Positions 25,777-35,598 are shown, counted from the first letter of the stretch. The stretch: 64,000 nt of DNA from Spongiibacter sp. IMCC21906 (GCF_001010805.1 NZ_CP011477.1:3094501-3158500), one strand, 5' to 3'. A program made the numbers and translations. Notes: generated by a model from the letters alone, not told the origin.

Positions 25777-25999
25777 CAGCTAGCCCCTTCAAGGAAAATG
25801 CAAGCCGACTCCCACCACGAACGACTTACTACATATATGTCCAAAATCAGAATCCACCCCTGTTTGTATTTGACTACGTCAAACAATCAATACCTAATGC
25901 CCAGTCTGATCAAATATCAACCAACTTCAATTTACTTGACAATCAGTATTCGATACATTCTACAGATTGTAAAGACGTTGTGAAGGCATTGAAAACCCT
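25777..25999. promoter_or_regulatory. AT-rich divergent promoter region
   Basis: 223 bases separate the defence operon (leftward) from the ribbon-helix-helix gene (rightward). The half near the latter is very AT-rich, including TTGACA near 25935 with CATTCTACAGATTGTAAAG further on. No clear palindrome was found by eye. Divergent control by the adjacent small regulator is a reasonable guess. Confidence 0.4.
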
Positions 26000-26200
26000 A
26001 TGAACGAGCGTAAGACCGAATCAATCAATCTTCGGATGTCGCCAGGGATGAAAAGGCTGTTGCGTCGAGCGGCAGAGAAGGAACATCGGACACTTTCCAA
26101 TATGCTGGAAATGCTGATCCTCAATTATTGTAAGAAGAACGGAATTACAGGGCCTGACATCGACAGAAATCCTTCGCATGATGAAGGAAAGCCCGACTAG
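26000..26200 (+). CDS. small ribbon-helix-helix DNA-binding protein
   Basis: A 66-residue protein. The pattern ESINLRMSPGMKRLLRRAAEKEHRTLSNMLEMLILNYCKKNG is a classic Arc/MetJ-type ribbon-helix-helix: an alternating beta strand, then two helices. Such proteins are autorepressors or antitoxins. There is no adjacent toxin on the same strand, so it more probably regulates the divergent five-gene operon. GAAGG lies about ten bases before the ATG. Its exact target is unknown. Confidence 0.75.
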   Translation: MNERKTESINLRMSPGMKRLLRRAAEKEHRTLSNMLEMLILNYCKKNGITGPDIDRNPSHDEGKPD

Positions 26201-26885
26201 GGAGCTTGTGTATATCTAAGAGGTAAAGACGTCGCCACATTGTCACCGCCGTATTCGTGGCTTTTCAGGCGTCACCTCTCCTCCGCCGAAACCCGCGATT
26301 CTGCACCATAAACGACTACTGCATATGCGGGGTTAGCGTCACCGCATCCATTGGCTCACCGTAGGTCTGGCTATACAACTCGGGATAGCGCTCTAGGTCC
26401 GCCTTTAGGAGGTCGGTCTGTTTGTTGACGGTTTCGGCTCTGGGCAGTGGGCCCAATCGCAGCTTGCTGGTAGTCATGCGCTGCCCCTCGCCGGTAGATC
26501 AGTGATTGGTAAGGCCGCAACACCAAATCGCAGTTAACGACGAGGTGTACCGGCAGGTCGCCCCGCCGGCGATGATGACACAATTAACGTCTTGGCCGCT
26601 CTCAGGCGCCGGCGAAGGGGCGGTCCCAGTGCCAACCGACGCCATCCTCCAGGTCCGTTTCCACCGTGATGTGAGGCCCTGCGCGGACCTGGCCAGCTCC
26701 CAGTTGCGCAGTATCGCCAATTCCCCATGACTGCCGACATCTCTCAGTAAATACCAAGTGCTCACGGATAGCGCGCAAAACGCGAGACCCATGGCCAATC
26801 CGGTACCGAGCCATTCCCGTTTGTCCGGGGATTTTCAACTCATACCCTGCGAGGGTAACGACATGCATCTGAGAGGATTTAGTGT
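26201..26885. other. gap with degraded sequence between cargo and transfer genes
   Basis: Besides a short DUF2274-like remnant at 26316-26477 no credible gene is visible. Several open frames of 60-99 codons overlap one another on both strands with no recognised product or ribosome site. One reverse frame (26700-26798) begins with a hydrophobic MAMGLAFCALSVSTWYLL segment, perhaps a membrane-protein fragment. The region is GC-rich like ICE sequence and is probably the scar where the defence cargo joined the transfer genes. Confidence 0.4.
26316..26477 (-). pseudogene. truncated DUF2274-like gene remnant
   Basis: A 53-codon frame encodes MTTSKLRLGPLPRAETV and then LLKADLERYPELYSQTYGEP followed by VTLTPHM. 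This matches the small DUF2274 family that sits at the end of trb conjugation operons, but about ten residues are missing after ETV and the normal C-terminus after PHM is cut by a stop. It runs opposite to the transfer genes here, so it is probably a leftover from another conjugative system. Confidence 0.6.
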
Positions 26886-27392
26886 ATGTCAGCCCTCCCC
26901 CTCCGAACCTCCGCGAAATTTCTTATCCTGTTCACAGGTTTATTCCCGATCATATTCGCCACTGGGTGCACAACCGCATCGATACCACCGACCGCCACTG
27001 AAACACCCGCTGCCAAAACACTACCTTCCATCCCCAATGACTGGATTCCCGTAGCCCGATATGGACGGTATACGCTGATGGCGCTAACCCCTCGCGCCGC
27101 CCAGCACAATCTGCTGCTGCAAACTGTTCAGGTTTCCATTCCAACTGATAAGGTCGCTACGGTCGGCGAGGCACTGGATCAGGTGCTGCGGCATTCCGGT
27201 TACTCCCTCTGCGACAGTAGCGCTGAGGTATCTGTGCTCCATGATCTTTCGCTGCCCGCCTCCCATCGGCATTTGGGCCCGCTCCTTCTATACGATGCAC
27301 TACGCACCCTTGCCGGGCCGGCATGGGTTCTGGCGGTTAATAACACTACACGGCAGGTCTGCTTCACACGGACAGGAGCACCAAAACCATGA
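26886..27392 (+). CDS. pilL: PilL-like ICE protein
   Basis: A 168-residue lipoprotein: the N-terminal signal ends in FATGC, a lipobox. The mature part (VARYGRYTLMALTPRAAQHNLLLQTVQVSIP...LGPLLLYDALRTLAGPAWVL...RQVCF) matches the PFGI-1 class type IV pilus protein PilL2, here the short N-terminal-domain form. In related elements it belongs to the mating pilus. It opens the first transfer module and overlaps the next gene by ATGA. GAGAGG lies ten bases before the start. Confidence 0.88.
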   Translation: MSALPLRTSAKFLILFTGLFPIIFATGCTTASIPPTATETPAAKTLPSIPNDWIPVARYGRYTLMALTPRAAQHNLLLQTVQVSIPTDKVATVGEALDQVLRHSGYSLCDSSAEVSVLHDLSLPASHRHLGPLLLYDALRTLAGPAWVLAVNNTTRQVCFTRTGAPKP

Positions 27393-28135
27393 CCGGGTTG
27401 CTCCGCTCCAGGGTGGCACTGCAGGCCAGTCCATCTCCTCGGTTTTGGCTTGCTGCCCTGTTGATTGTGCCGGTCCTTACCTTGGCGCAGGGTACGCGGA
27501 CTACGGAATCCGAGGCCTCCCATAGCCAACCGCAAAGTCTGGGCAACTCGTCCCCTGCTCAGGACTGGGGCCTGAACCCGGCTGAATGGGCACGTTACCA
27601 GCGATTGATGAAGGGGCCATTGGGCGTCTATTCGACAAACCTGGACCCTCTCACGGCATTGGGTATTGAAGCCCGAACTGAGATAGAACGGCGTCGTTAT
27701 GCCGAATTGCAGGTTCTGGCAGAGGCGCGACGAGTTGAGAAGCTATTGGTGTACCAGCGCGCCTATGACGCGGCCTGGCAACGGCTCTTCCCTGGCCTTC
27801 AGCCAGTTATGAGTCCCGCCGCCATCACAACCACTCCGATCACCAACTCACCACAACGTCTGGCCGTTTTCGTCAGGGACGATTGTCCGCCCTGTGAAAA
27901 GCGAGTCCAACAGTTACAGGATGGCGGTACGGGCTTTGACCTCTACATGGTCGGCAGCGGGCAGGATGACTCGCAACTCCGGCAATGGGCGACACAGGCA
28001 GGCGTTGATCCGAACAAGGTACGCTCAGGTGCTATCACCCTCAACCACGATGGCGGACGTTGGCAAAGCCTGAACCTGGCTGGCGACCTGCCCGCGGTCA
28101 TCCAAAAGGTGAATGGCCAATGGCAGCGTCAGTGA
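27389..28135 (+). CDS. TIGR03759 family ICE protein
   Basis: A 248-residue exported protein with a signal-like hydrophobic segment at about 17-32. The region WGLNPAEWARYQRLMKGPLGVYSTNLDPLTALGIEA is characteristic of TIGR03759. The C-terminal half has a thioredoxin-like feel: VFVRDDCPPCEKRVQQLQ, with a CPPC pair near 167-170. The family is a core part of PFGI-1-type conjugation systems; a disulfide-handling periplasmic role is inference. It overlaps both neighbouring genes. Confidence 0.9.
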   Translation: MTGLLRSRVALQASPSPRFWLAALLIVPVLTLAQGTRTTESEASHSQPQSLGNSSPAQDWGLNPAEWARYQRLMKGPLGVYSTNLDPLTALGIEARTEIERRRYAELQVLAEARRVEKLLVYQRAYDAAWQRLFPGLQPVMSPAAITTTPITNSPQRLAVFVRDDCPPCEKRVQQLQDGGTGFDLYMVGSGQDDSQLRQWATQAGVDPNKVRSGAITLNHDGGRWQSLNLAGDLPAVIQKVNGQWQRQ

Positions 28136-28698
28136 ACCCCGGCATCTTCCTCTGCCTGCTGTGGATCATATTCCAGTCCGGGTTCGCCCGCGCTGAACCC
28201 GCAATTCCGCCGGCCTATCAGGAGGCGGGGCTGCAGGCTGGTGTACCGCCGGTAATACTGTTCGCAATCGCCCTTCAGGAAAGCGGTATCAACTTCCGGG
28301 GGCGGCATGTTCCCTGGCCATGGTCGCTGAATATCGCCGGTCGTGCCTATCGCTTTTCATCACGCAGGGAGAGTTGCCGGCAACTGCAGGACGCGCTTCG
28401 CACGCTACCCGCGACCCGTGTCGACGCCGGCCTGGGACAGATCAATTTCGGTTATCACGGGCATCGTGTGAAGCATCCCTGCCATCTGTTTGATCCCTAT
28501 AAAAACCTTCGGATTGCCGCAACTATACTGCGGGAACAGCACACGCCGGGGCAACCCTGGATACAGGCCGTGGGCCGCTATCACCGACCGGCCGGTGGAG
28601 CGCCGGCGGCGCGCTATCGGCACCGGGTGTCACAGCATCTGTCACAACTGAATAAGGGGCAGCATTACGTCACGGTGAGCAGGGAGCCATCCCCATGA
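28120..28698 (+). CDS. lytic transglycosylase of the transfer system
   Basis: A 192-residue SLT-domain protein. The ATG at 28120 overlaps the preceding gene by 16 bases and gives a clean signal peptide (IFLCLLWIIFQSGFARA). The catalytic glutamate lies in ALQESGI (about 49-55), followed by the downstream GLGQINFGYHG motif. Such enzymes open peptidoglycan for the mating apparatus. It is third in the module and overlaps the next gene by ATGA. Confidence 0.88.
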   Translation: MAASVNPGIFLCLLWIIFQSGFARAEPAIPPAYQEAGLQAGVPPVILFAIALQESGINFRGRHVPWPWSLNIAGRAYRFSSRRESCRQLQDALRTLPATRVDAGLGQINFGYHGHRVKHPCHLFDPYKNLRIAATILREQHTPGQPWIQAVGRYHRPAGGAPAARYRHRVSQHLSQLNKGQHYVTVSREPSP

Positions 28699-29228
28699 AG
28701 AGGTTGCATCCTCCCCTGCTGTTGATGGTCCTACTCTCAAGCGCCCTGTGTCTCGCCGATCAGCCGTTGATCGTGGTTGAAGACCGTGGCGGCACACCCG
28801 CTCTGCCCTACTATCAGGCTCTAAACCTTGGCCACAACATCTCCCGTAGCAAGCAGCAAACACCCCTCGCCAGGCAAAAATATAAATCCGGCCCGTACAG
28901 CGAAGCGGACATGCTCCCGGTGCGGACGCCGTCATTGACGCTGGGCAAGGTCACGCCTCGGGCGATTCGGTCACCGGGCATGACACCGTTCTTCCTGGTC
29001 GGCATCGACCCACACTCCCGCGTCTGGTTGCGCCAGCAGGCGGACGTATTGCGTAACCTTGGTGCCATGGGGTTGGTGGTGAATGTGGATACGCTGGACG
29101 CGCTGGAACAGCTGCGTGATTCCGTGCCGGGGCTGACCCTGTCGCCCGTCCCCGCCGACGAACTGGCCGGACGACTGGGTTTGAAACACTACCCCGTGCT
29201 GATCACGGCCACGGAAATCCGGCAATAA
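28695..29228 (+). CDS. TIGR03765 (PFL_4695) family ICE protein
   Basis: A 177-residue periplasmic protein with signal peptide ending near CLADQ. The core LIVVEDRGGTPALPYYQAL and the C-terminal FFLVGIDPHSRVWLRQQADVLRNLGAMGLVVNVDT...YPVLITATEI match the PFL_4695 family of integrating conjugative elements. No enzymatic motif is seen. It overlaps the transglycosylase gene and ends at the first base of traD, so all are co-translated. Confidence 0.92.
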   Translation: MKRLHPPLLLMVLLSSALCLADQPLIVVEDRGGTPALPYYQALNLGHNISRSKQQTPLARQKYKSGPYSEADMLPVRTPSLTLGKVTPRAIRSPGMTPFFLVGIDPHSRVWLRQQADVLRNLGAMGLVVNVDTLDALEQLRDSVPGLTLSPVPADELAGRLGLKHYPVLITATEIRQ

Positions 29229-31354
29229 TGTCCCAGGCGCAGGCCATGGAGGTGCTGTTACGCCCTGCCGTGGAGCTTTATACGGTGGCGGCCTGCGTCG
29301 GCGCTGCTTTTCTCTGTATCGCCGCACCTTGGTCTCTGGCACTCAGTCCGTTACTGGGCATTGGCAGCGCATTGGCGTTTCTGACCTTTGGCGCGGTACG
29401 ACTGCGGCAGGCATGGGCCATATTGCGCTACCGCCGCAACCTGCGCCGATTGCCCCGCTATGTCATAAACAGCCGGCGCGTGCCCACCAGCCGACAACGG
29501 TTGTTTATCGGCCGGGGATTCCGCTGGGACCAGCGCCATACCCATCGGCTGTACCAAACCTACCGCCCGGAATTTCGCCGCTATGTCGAACCCACCCTGG
29601 CTTACCGTCTCGCTCGGCACTGGGAGACCCGACTCCAGTTGTCGAGACTGCCGCTGGCGCCACTCGCCCGCCTCACCACCTGGGACCACCCCCTCAACCC
29701 GGTGCGCCCGCTGCCACCGGTGGGGGGCATGCCGCGCCTACACGGTATCGAACCCCGTGAATACGATGTCACCCTGCCACTCGACGAACGCGTCGGCCAT
29801 ACTCTGGTGCTGGGAACCACCCGGGTGGGCAAGACCCGTCTCGCGGAACTGCTAATCACCCAGGATATCCGTCGCGGCGAGGTCTGCATTGTGTTCGACC
29901 CGAAGGGCGATGCCGACCTGTTGAAACGGATGTATGTGGAAGCGAGGCGGTCGGGGCGTGACGGTGAATTCTACGTGTTTCATCTGGGATGGCCCGATAT
30001 CTCCGCCCGCTACAATGCGGTCGGGCGGTTCGGGCGGATTTCCGAAGTGGCCACCCGTATCGCCGGCCAGTTATCGGGGGAAGGGGACAGCGCAGCCTTC
30101 CGGGAATTTGCCTGGCGGTTCGTCAATATCATTGCCCGTGCCCTGGTGGAGCTCGGCCAGCGGCCCGATTACCTGTTGATCCAGCGACATGTGATCAATA
30201 TCGACGCCCTGTTTATCGAGTACGCGGCGCACTTCTTCGCGCGGCATGACCCTAAAGCCTGGGAGAGTATTGTTCAGCTGGAATCCAGGCTCAATGACAA
30301 AACCATACCCCGCAATATGGTGGGTCGCGAAAAGCGCGTGGTCGCCATCGAGCAATACCTGTCCCAGGCGCGGGTATACGATTCCGTGCTGGACGGCCTG
30401 CGCAGCGCCGTGCGCTACGACCGCACCTACTTCGATAAAATCGTCGCGTCACTCCTGCCGTTACTGGAAAAGCTCACCACTGGCAAAATTGCCCAATTGT
30501 TGGCGCCCAACTACTCCGACCTCAACGATCCCCGCCCCATCTTCGACTGGCTGCAGATCATCCGCAAACGGGCGGTGGTGTATGTTGGACTGGATGCCCT
30601 GTCCGATCCGGAAGTGGCCGCAGCGGTGGGTAACAGCATGTTCTCCGACCTGACTTCGGTGGCGGGCCATCTGTATAAGCACGGCGTGGACGATGGTCTG
30701 CCGTCTACCCATTCCCACGACAAACCGGCCATCAATGTCCATGCCGACGAGTTCAACGAGCTGATGGGGGATGAGTTTATCCCGATGATCAACAAAGGGG
30801 GTGGCGCGGGCATTCAGGTCACCGCCTATACACAGACGCTCAGCGATATCGAGGCTCGGATTGGCAGCCGCGCCAAAGCCGGCCAGGTCATCGGCAACTT
30901 CAACAACCTGTTTATGCTACGGGTGCGGGAGACCGCCACCGCGGAATTGTTGACCAAGCAGTTGCCCAAGGTGGAGGTCTACTCCACCGCAGTCGTCAGC
31001 GGTGCGACGGACAGCTCCGACATTCACGGGCCCACGGATTTCACTTCCAATACCCAGGACAGGCTCACACCCACCGAAGTCCCTTTGATCGAACCGGCCC
31101 ATATCCTCGGTCTGCCCAAGGGGCAAGCCTTCGGCCTTATCGAAGGCGGGAACCTGTGGAAAATCCGCATGCCACTGCCCGCACCGGATCGCGACGAAGC
31201 GATGCCCGAGAGTCTCCAGGCTCTCGCCGGTTATATGCGGCAGCAGTATGCAGATTCCGGTAACGCATGGTGGAGCAGCACCCAAGCTATAGGCGAACCG
31301 ATTCTGTCTCCGGATCTCTTTGAAACAACAGATCCATCTTCGGGTAGTGGTTAG
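29228..31354 (+). CDS. traD: type IV coupling protein TraD
   Basis: A 708-residue inner-membrane ATPase that brings the relaxosome to the secretion channel. Two N-terminal membrane helices lie at about 17-55. Walker A is LGTTRVGKTRLAE (about 194-206), followed by CIVFDPKGD; Walker B is INVHADEFNEL near 498-508, then GGGAGIQ. The length and motifs fit the SXT/PFGI-1 TraD family (TIGR03743). Its start overlaps the preceding stop by one base. No damage is visible. Confidence 0.95.
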   Translation: MSQAQAMEVLLRPAVELYTVAACVGAAFLCIAAPWSLALSPLLGIGSALAFLTFGAVRLRQAWAILRYRRNLRRLPRYVINSRRVPTSRQRLFIGRGFRWDQRHTHRLYQTYRPEFRRYVEPTLAYRLARHWETRLQLSRLPLAPLARLTTWDHPLNPVRPLPPVGGMPRLHGIEPREYDVTLPLDERVGHTLVLGTTRVGKTRLAELLITQDIRRGEVCIVFDPKGDADLLKRMYVEARRSGRDGEFYVFHLGWPDISARYNAVGRFGRISEVATRIAGQLSGEGDSAAFREFAWRFVNIIARALVELGQRPDYLLIQRHVINIDALFIEYAAHFFARHDPKAWESIVQLESRLNDKTIPRNMVGREKRVVAIEQYLSQARVYDSVLDGLRSAVRYDRTYFDKIVASLLPLLEKLTTGKIAQLLAPNYSDLNDPRPIFDWLQIIRKRAVVYVGLDALSDPEVAAAVGNSMFSDLTSVAGHLYKHGVDDGLPSTHSHDKPAINVHADEFNELMGDEFIPMINKGGGAGIQVTAYTQTLSDIEARIGSRAKAGQVIGNFNNLFMLRVRETATAELLTKQLPKVEVYSTAVVSGATDSSDIHGPTDFTSNTQDRLTPTEVPLIEPAHILGLPKGQAFGLIEGGNLWKIRMPLPAPDRDEAMPESLQALAGYMRQQYADSGNAWWSSTQAIGEPILSPDLFETTDPSSGSG

Positions 31355-31365
31355 AGAGGTGCACG

Positions 31366-32115
31366 ATGGCAGATCCGGCCAACGTGGCCGCGCGGCAACA
31401 AACCCGGCAACAGGGCCTGCTCCTCAGGCTAATCACATTGCCGTTCCGGTTTCTGGGGGTTCTGTGTGGCTCCCTACTCCTGTTCATTCTGATTGAGTGT
31501 GCAGGTATGTACCTGTTCTGGGAGAACCAGAGTTGGCACCACACCCGGGATATGCTGCATCGCGAACTCGACAATCTCGACCGCCGGTTTACCCGCAGCA
31601 TCGTGGTTCAGGAGCCGGGGCGGACAATCACCCGGTGGGTGAATACTGCCCAGGATTTCCTCTTCGTGAGAACCGGCCTGTTGCAAACGGCAAAGCAGTC
31701 CGCGCAGTCGTCCCACGACACCAAAAACCACTCGGCACGGGATTTTCGCTATTATCTGACGCAACCATATATCCACATGCAGCGCTGCCTGATCGCAGCC
31801 GCGTACGCCACACTCGTGTTTGGGGTCCGGTTATGTGTGCTGAGCCTGATGATTCCGCTACTGCTTATGGCGATGTTTGTCGGCCTGGTGGACGGCCTGG
31901 TCCGCCGCGACCTCCGACGCTTCGAATCCGGGCGCGAATCCGGGTTCGTTTATCATAGGGCAAAGGCGACCCTAATACCGTTGCTCGTATTACCCTGGGT
32001 GATTTATCTAACACTACCCGTCAGCGTGAACCCGCTGTTTGTGCTTCCGCCCAGCGCAGTGCTTCTCGGGGTGGCCGTTGATGTTGTGGCGGGGAGTTTC
32101 AAGAAGTACCTGTAA
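31366..32115 (+). CDS. TIGR03747 family ICE membrane protein
   Basis: A 249-residue inner-membrane protein with about four hydrophobic segments (near 20-45, 140-180 and 205-240). The pattern LPFRFLGVLCGSLLLFILIECAGMYLFW and VDGLVRRDLRRFESGRESGFVYHRAK is diagnostic for TIGR03747, which follows traD in this ICE class. In related elements the next gene is the RAQPRD protein; here 8.7 kb of cargo intervenes. Confidence 0.92.
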   Translation: MADPANVAARQQTRQQGLLLRLITLPFRFLGVLCGSLLLFILIECAGMYLFWENQSWHHTRDMLHRELDNLDRRFTRSIVVQEPGRTITRWVNTAQDFLFVRTGLLQTAKQSAQSSHDTKNHSARDFRYYLTQPYIHMQRCLIAAAYATLVFGVRLCVLSLMIPLLLMAMFVGLVDGLVRRDLRRFESGRESGFVYHRAKATLIPLLVLPWVIYLTLPVSVNPLFVLPPSAVLLGVAVDVVAGSFKKYL

Positions 32116-32124
32116 CTCATCAGC

Positions 32125-35100
32125 CTAAGCCGTAGCCTTTGGCCACACGGCATTGCCTCGGCCGATTCTCACTGCATCGACCACCGTGCAACCAGCCTCT
32201 AACTTACCCATCCAGAGGCTGGGAGTGACATCTTGTATAGGCTTCTTAAAGCGAGCGATTCTTAGATAGTCCGGCGTGACCAGCCAAGTTGCCAGATCGT
32301 CCTCGTCGATCTCTATCCGATAGATGCCAGGCGGTGGTGCGGCCACTTCGTTGGGCAACTCAAGCGCCCGCTTCCATTCATTAATCGCCCAGGCCTGAAC
32401 ACTCTCGGTCAACATGCTCACCCGAAAACGTTGCCACAACGCCGCCGTCTCGACGGTTGGCCAGTCACCCTGGGCGGTCAATATCTCCATATCGTCGCTG
32501 GCCAGCCACTGTCTCATTTCCGCAGGTGTCAAAAAAATAGGTTGCGTCTCCTCAATGGCAGCCATGGCGGCAATTCGAGACGGGAGACCGGCTCGAATGA
32601 GCATAGACATCATGAGTTGCGGAACCCCCGTCTCCAAAGCGGCCGCTCCGCCACCTGCAACGACCTCCGGCTCCCAACCTTGGCTGAGCCTACGCGTACG
32701 AATAGCTTCCAACGCCCATACCAGACGGTACATGAAAGCATCCTCGACAATACGCATGTTTGCCGTACTTATCTCGTCCACATCGGTACCCGAGACCCAT
32801 TTCACCAACAGGTCTCGCCAGTTCGCAGGAAGTGCGTTCTTCTTGTCCGGGACGAATGGTCGTATGACCAGCAACCGCTGGGCGAGCTCCGCCAATGCTT
32901 CGGATAACGGAGCCACATCGCCTGCAAGTGCCGCCAAGTCGGCACAATCAATCAATTCTTCGAGTTCCTCTGCCATGGCGTCTATTTGCAAGCCCGCCTC
33001 AAGGCCGACTCCCATCGCGAAGTGCCCTTTCCGCGCTCTCACGTTAGTGTGCTGCCAGATCAGTTTCGCACGTGCCTGGATGATTGCTTTGTGTTCCACC
33101 TCAGTGCCTTCTTCCTCCCTTTGGATTTGGCGCGCCCACAGTGATCCCATCAGCGCTTCGTCAAGCAAGCGGGGCAAGTCATCGCTGTCAGCATCAAGAG
33201 CTTCCACCAGGCCGAACACGGTCGCGTCAAGTCTTTCCACCAGTTGAGACAGTGGTTCTTCCTCAATCTTGTCCTCCTCATCGTCTTCGTCAGTGCCTTC
33301 GGCAGCCAATGCAGCCACCTCTTCTGCCTGGGATTTCCATCCATCGCGTGAATTGGCCAGGTATTCAAGGGCATCGGCGCGCGCCCATACACCTTCACGT
33401 GCAAGACGTTGCATGATCTCGTCAACAATCTGGATCAGCCCACTTTTTAACGATCGTGCTTTGATTGATTCGACAAGCCGCCGCCAGTTGCGAAGTCGTT
33501 GCGGGTGCTTGTCGAACATCAGATGGACGATCAAACCCTCTGTATCCACGAATGCCCGGCCTGCGCGCCCGGCGACATTGGCGAATTCTTCGCCTGAAAC
33601 TAACATACCGGCGCGAACCAGATATGGCACCAGTAGTACCGCAGCATTTAGATTAAGTCCCTGGGATAGGGTTGGTGACGCGACAATGACTTTCAGCGTC
33701 CCTTCGGCGAGAAGGCTTTCAAGCTCGCGCAGAAACGGGCTGGGTAAACGGCCATGATGAATCGCGACACCAACCCGTAGAGACGCCACCGCCGGATGAT
33801 CCGAGCCAAGCCATTCGCGACCGACTTCAAGTGCTCGCTCTATAGCACCTTGATCGTCAAGCAGCGTCGGCAAATAACCTTTTTCCACAAACCGGACGAT
33901 TTTCTTGCCGTATCCTTCAACCCAATTTGCCTGGGTTGAGAAGATAAGAGTGCGCTTGCCTTGACCTGCAAACTCCCAAGCAGCCTGAATTGCAAAGTCC
34001 CCGACATCTCTCGGAAATGGGTTTCGATCCCGACCTCGCGGCTCCATTGCGGAGACAAACCCCGTCAGAAACGGACCATCATTGTTGAGGTCGTAGTTCA
34101 GTCGGGCCGAACCTCGTGTCCATGCCAATGTCCCGAACCGCTGACGTGTGGGTCGCCAATCCGAACGAACCGCTTCTCCAGGCTCGTCGCCCCGAATCCA
34201 AGCGGTGAGATCATCCAGTTCTTCACCACCGGGCAGAATTGCGGAAAGACAGACAATCCTTCTTTCCGCGGCGTCACCACGTCGTAGCAGTCGTTGTACC
34301 AAGGTCTCGTAGCGGATCTCCCTCTCGGTCGGGCCGATCATGTGTCCTTCGTCCAGCACGATCAGCCCCACATCGTTGATCAGATCGACATCGTTGCGAA
34401 GAGCGAAATCAAGTTTCTCGGGTGTGGCAATCACGATGTGGTGGCTGCGTAGCGCGTCTTCATCCCCAGACGAAATGCCACTCGCGCCGTAAAGCGACGA
34501 AACCGTGAAGCCTAGCGGCGCGAAAGTCTTTCGAAACGAGCGCTCGGTTTGCGCTGAGAGTGCCCGCAATGGTGTGACGATGAGAACACGCTTTTCTGTT
34601 GCTAACGTCATGAGTGCGGCGATCTCCGCAACACGGGTCTTTCCAGCACTCGTAGGCAGAGAAACAACGAGGTCGTCAGCAAGATCGGTGGCGCGAGCTG
34701 CTGCCTCAAGTTGCGACGGCCATAATTCCACTTCGGACGTTTTTCTTGCGTACAAGGAAGTAATGAACATTCTCCGCAGTCGCGGGTAGTTTTCATCACC
34801 GCCCCCAGGCCCGTCGCGCGGCATTCGCTCATGTAGAGAATGCCCCCATAGATCATCTATCAGCGATTGGCTGATTCGACAAACCCACCATAATGGAACG
34901 TTGTTAGCATTACCTGCTAGCCTGACTGCCGTCGCAAGCAACGCTTTGGCTTGCTCTTGGAGAACACTCTCACCGGTTTGCAGCGCGAAGTCGAAATACG
35001 CCAATGCACGGAAAATAGTGGTATTCAGCACCGTCGCAATAGCCTCGTCAGGCTCAATTTCATCTGCCACCAACGCCTGTGATAGTTCCTCATCACTGTG

Positions 35101-35598
35101 TTTGTTATCCCTGAGCCAGTTGCGGACATACTCACGCAGTCGGTCCATATCTCGAAGGATCAGCAGCGCGATAGCGATTTCAGCAGGGCTACTGTTTAAA
35201 TCTCTGTCATGCTCGTTGAATAGAGAGAAGGCGACCGCCGAGAAGCTCGCCAAGTGGTAAGAAGCCGCAGCCAGCGCCCGATAGAACCCGCGCTCTACTG
35301 CATCCGACGGCCCATTTCGGACCAATGATTCGAAGGCGTTCGCTGCTCGCTCAAAGCCTTTTGTAGTCAGCGGAGTGGGGCCTACCTCATCACGCAGGTT
35401 GAGCGCAGCTCGCAGAAGAGCGAATCCATGTTCCGCCAAATCGACATCTATGGTGTCACCAAATGGCGGGGCATCGTCCGGAAGTTTGCCGTCAACACGC
35501 ATGAGAGCCCACGCCGCCCCCCGGTCCAAGAGCCGTCCCCAAACTGCATCTTCAGTTGCTGAGGTCAAAAAGTCCCGAAGTTCATCAATCGCTTCCAA
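32125..35598 (-). CDS. hamB: Hachiman helicase HamB
   Basis: A 1157-residue superfamily 2 helicase. An N-terminal helical region of about 290 residues precedes LVVSLPTSAGKTRVAE (Walker A, about 308-323), LDEGH (Walker B, about 416-420), LSAILPGG (motif III), and the C-terminal RecA fold with TLSQGLNLNAAVLLV and NVAGRAGRAFVDTEG (motif VI). A large helical C-terminus follows, with an acidic stretch near 765-780. The fold and the adjacent hamA gene define a Hachiman defence system, in which HamB senses damaged DNA and restrains HamA. It overlaps hamA by 14 bases. Confidence 0.9.
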   Translation of the reverse strand: MEAIDELRDFLTSATEDAVWGRLLDRGAAWALMRVDGKLPDDAPPFGDTIDVDLAEHGFALLRAALNLRDEVGPTPLTTKGFERAANAFESLVRNGPSDAVERGFYRALAAASYHLASFSAVAFSLFNEHDRDLNSSPAEIAIALLILRDMDRLREYVRNWLRDNKHSDEELSQALVADEIEPDEAIATVLNTTIFRALAYFDFALQTGESVLQEQAKALLATAVRLAGNANNVPLWWVCRISQSLIDDLWGHSLHERMPRDGPGGGDENYPRLRRMFITSLYARKTSEVELWPSQLEAAARATDLADDLVVSLPTSAGKTRVAEIAALMTLATEKRVLIVTPLRALSAQTERSFRKTFAPLGFTVSSLYGASGISSGDEDALRSHHIVIATPEKLDFALRNDVDLINDVGLIVLDEGHMIGPTEREIRYETLVQRLLRRGDAAERRIVCLSAILPGGEELDDLTAWIRGDEPGEAVRSDWRPTRQRFGTLAWTRGSARLNYDLNNDGPFLTGFVSAMEPRGRDRNPFPRDVGDFAIQAAWEFAGQGKRTLIFSTQANWVEGYGKKIVRFVEKGYLPTLLDDQGAIERALEVGREWLGSDHPAVASLRVGVAIHHGRLPSPFLRELESLLAEGTLKVIVASPTLSQGLNLNAAVLLVPYLVRAGMLVSGEEFANVAGRAGRAFVDTEGLIVHLMFDKHPQRLRNWRRLVESIKARSLKSGLIQIVDEIMQRLAREGVWARADALEYLANSRDGWKSQAEEVAALAAEGTDEDDEEDKIEEEPLSQLVERLDATVFGLVEALDADSDDLPRLLDEALMGSLWARQIQREEEGTEVEHKAIIQARAKLIWQHTNVRARKGHFAMGVGLEAGLQIDAMAEELEELIDCADLAALAGDVAPLSEALAELAQRLLVIRPFVPDKKNALPANWRDLLVKWVSGTDVDEISTANMRIVEDAFMYRLVWALEAIRTRRLSQGWEPEVVAGGGAAALETGVPQLMMSMLIRAGLPSRIAAMAAIEETQPIFLTPAEMRQWLASDDMEILTAQGDWPTVETAALWQRFRVSMLTESVQAWAINEWKRALELPNEVAAPPPGIYRIEIDEDDLATWLVTPDYLRIARFKKPIQDVTPSLWMGKLEAGCTVVDAVRIGRGNAVWPKATA

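Noticed and set aside
26499-26868. Overlapping reverse frames of 68-99 codons before pilL
   Set aside because: Three frames overlap each other and none has a ribosome site or family pattern; at most one hides a membrane-protein fragment.
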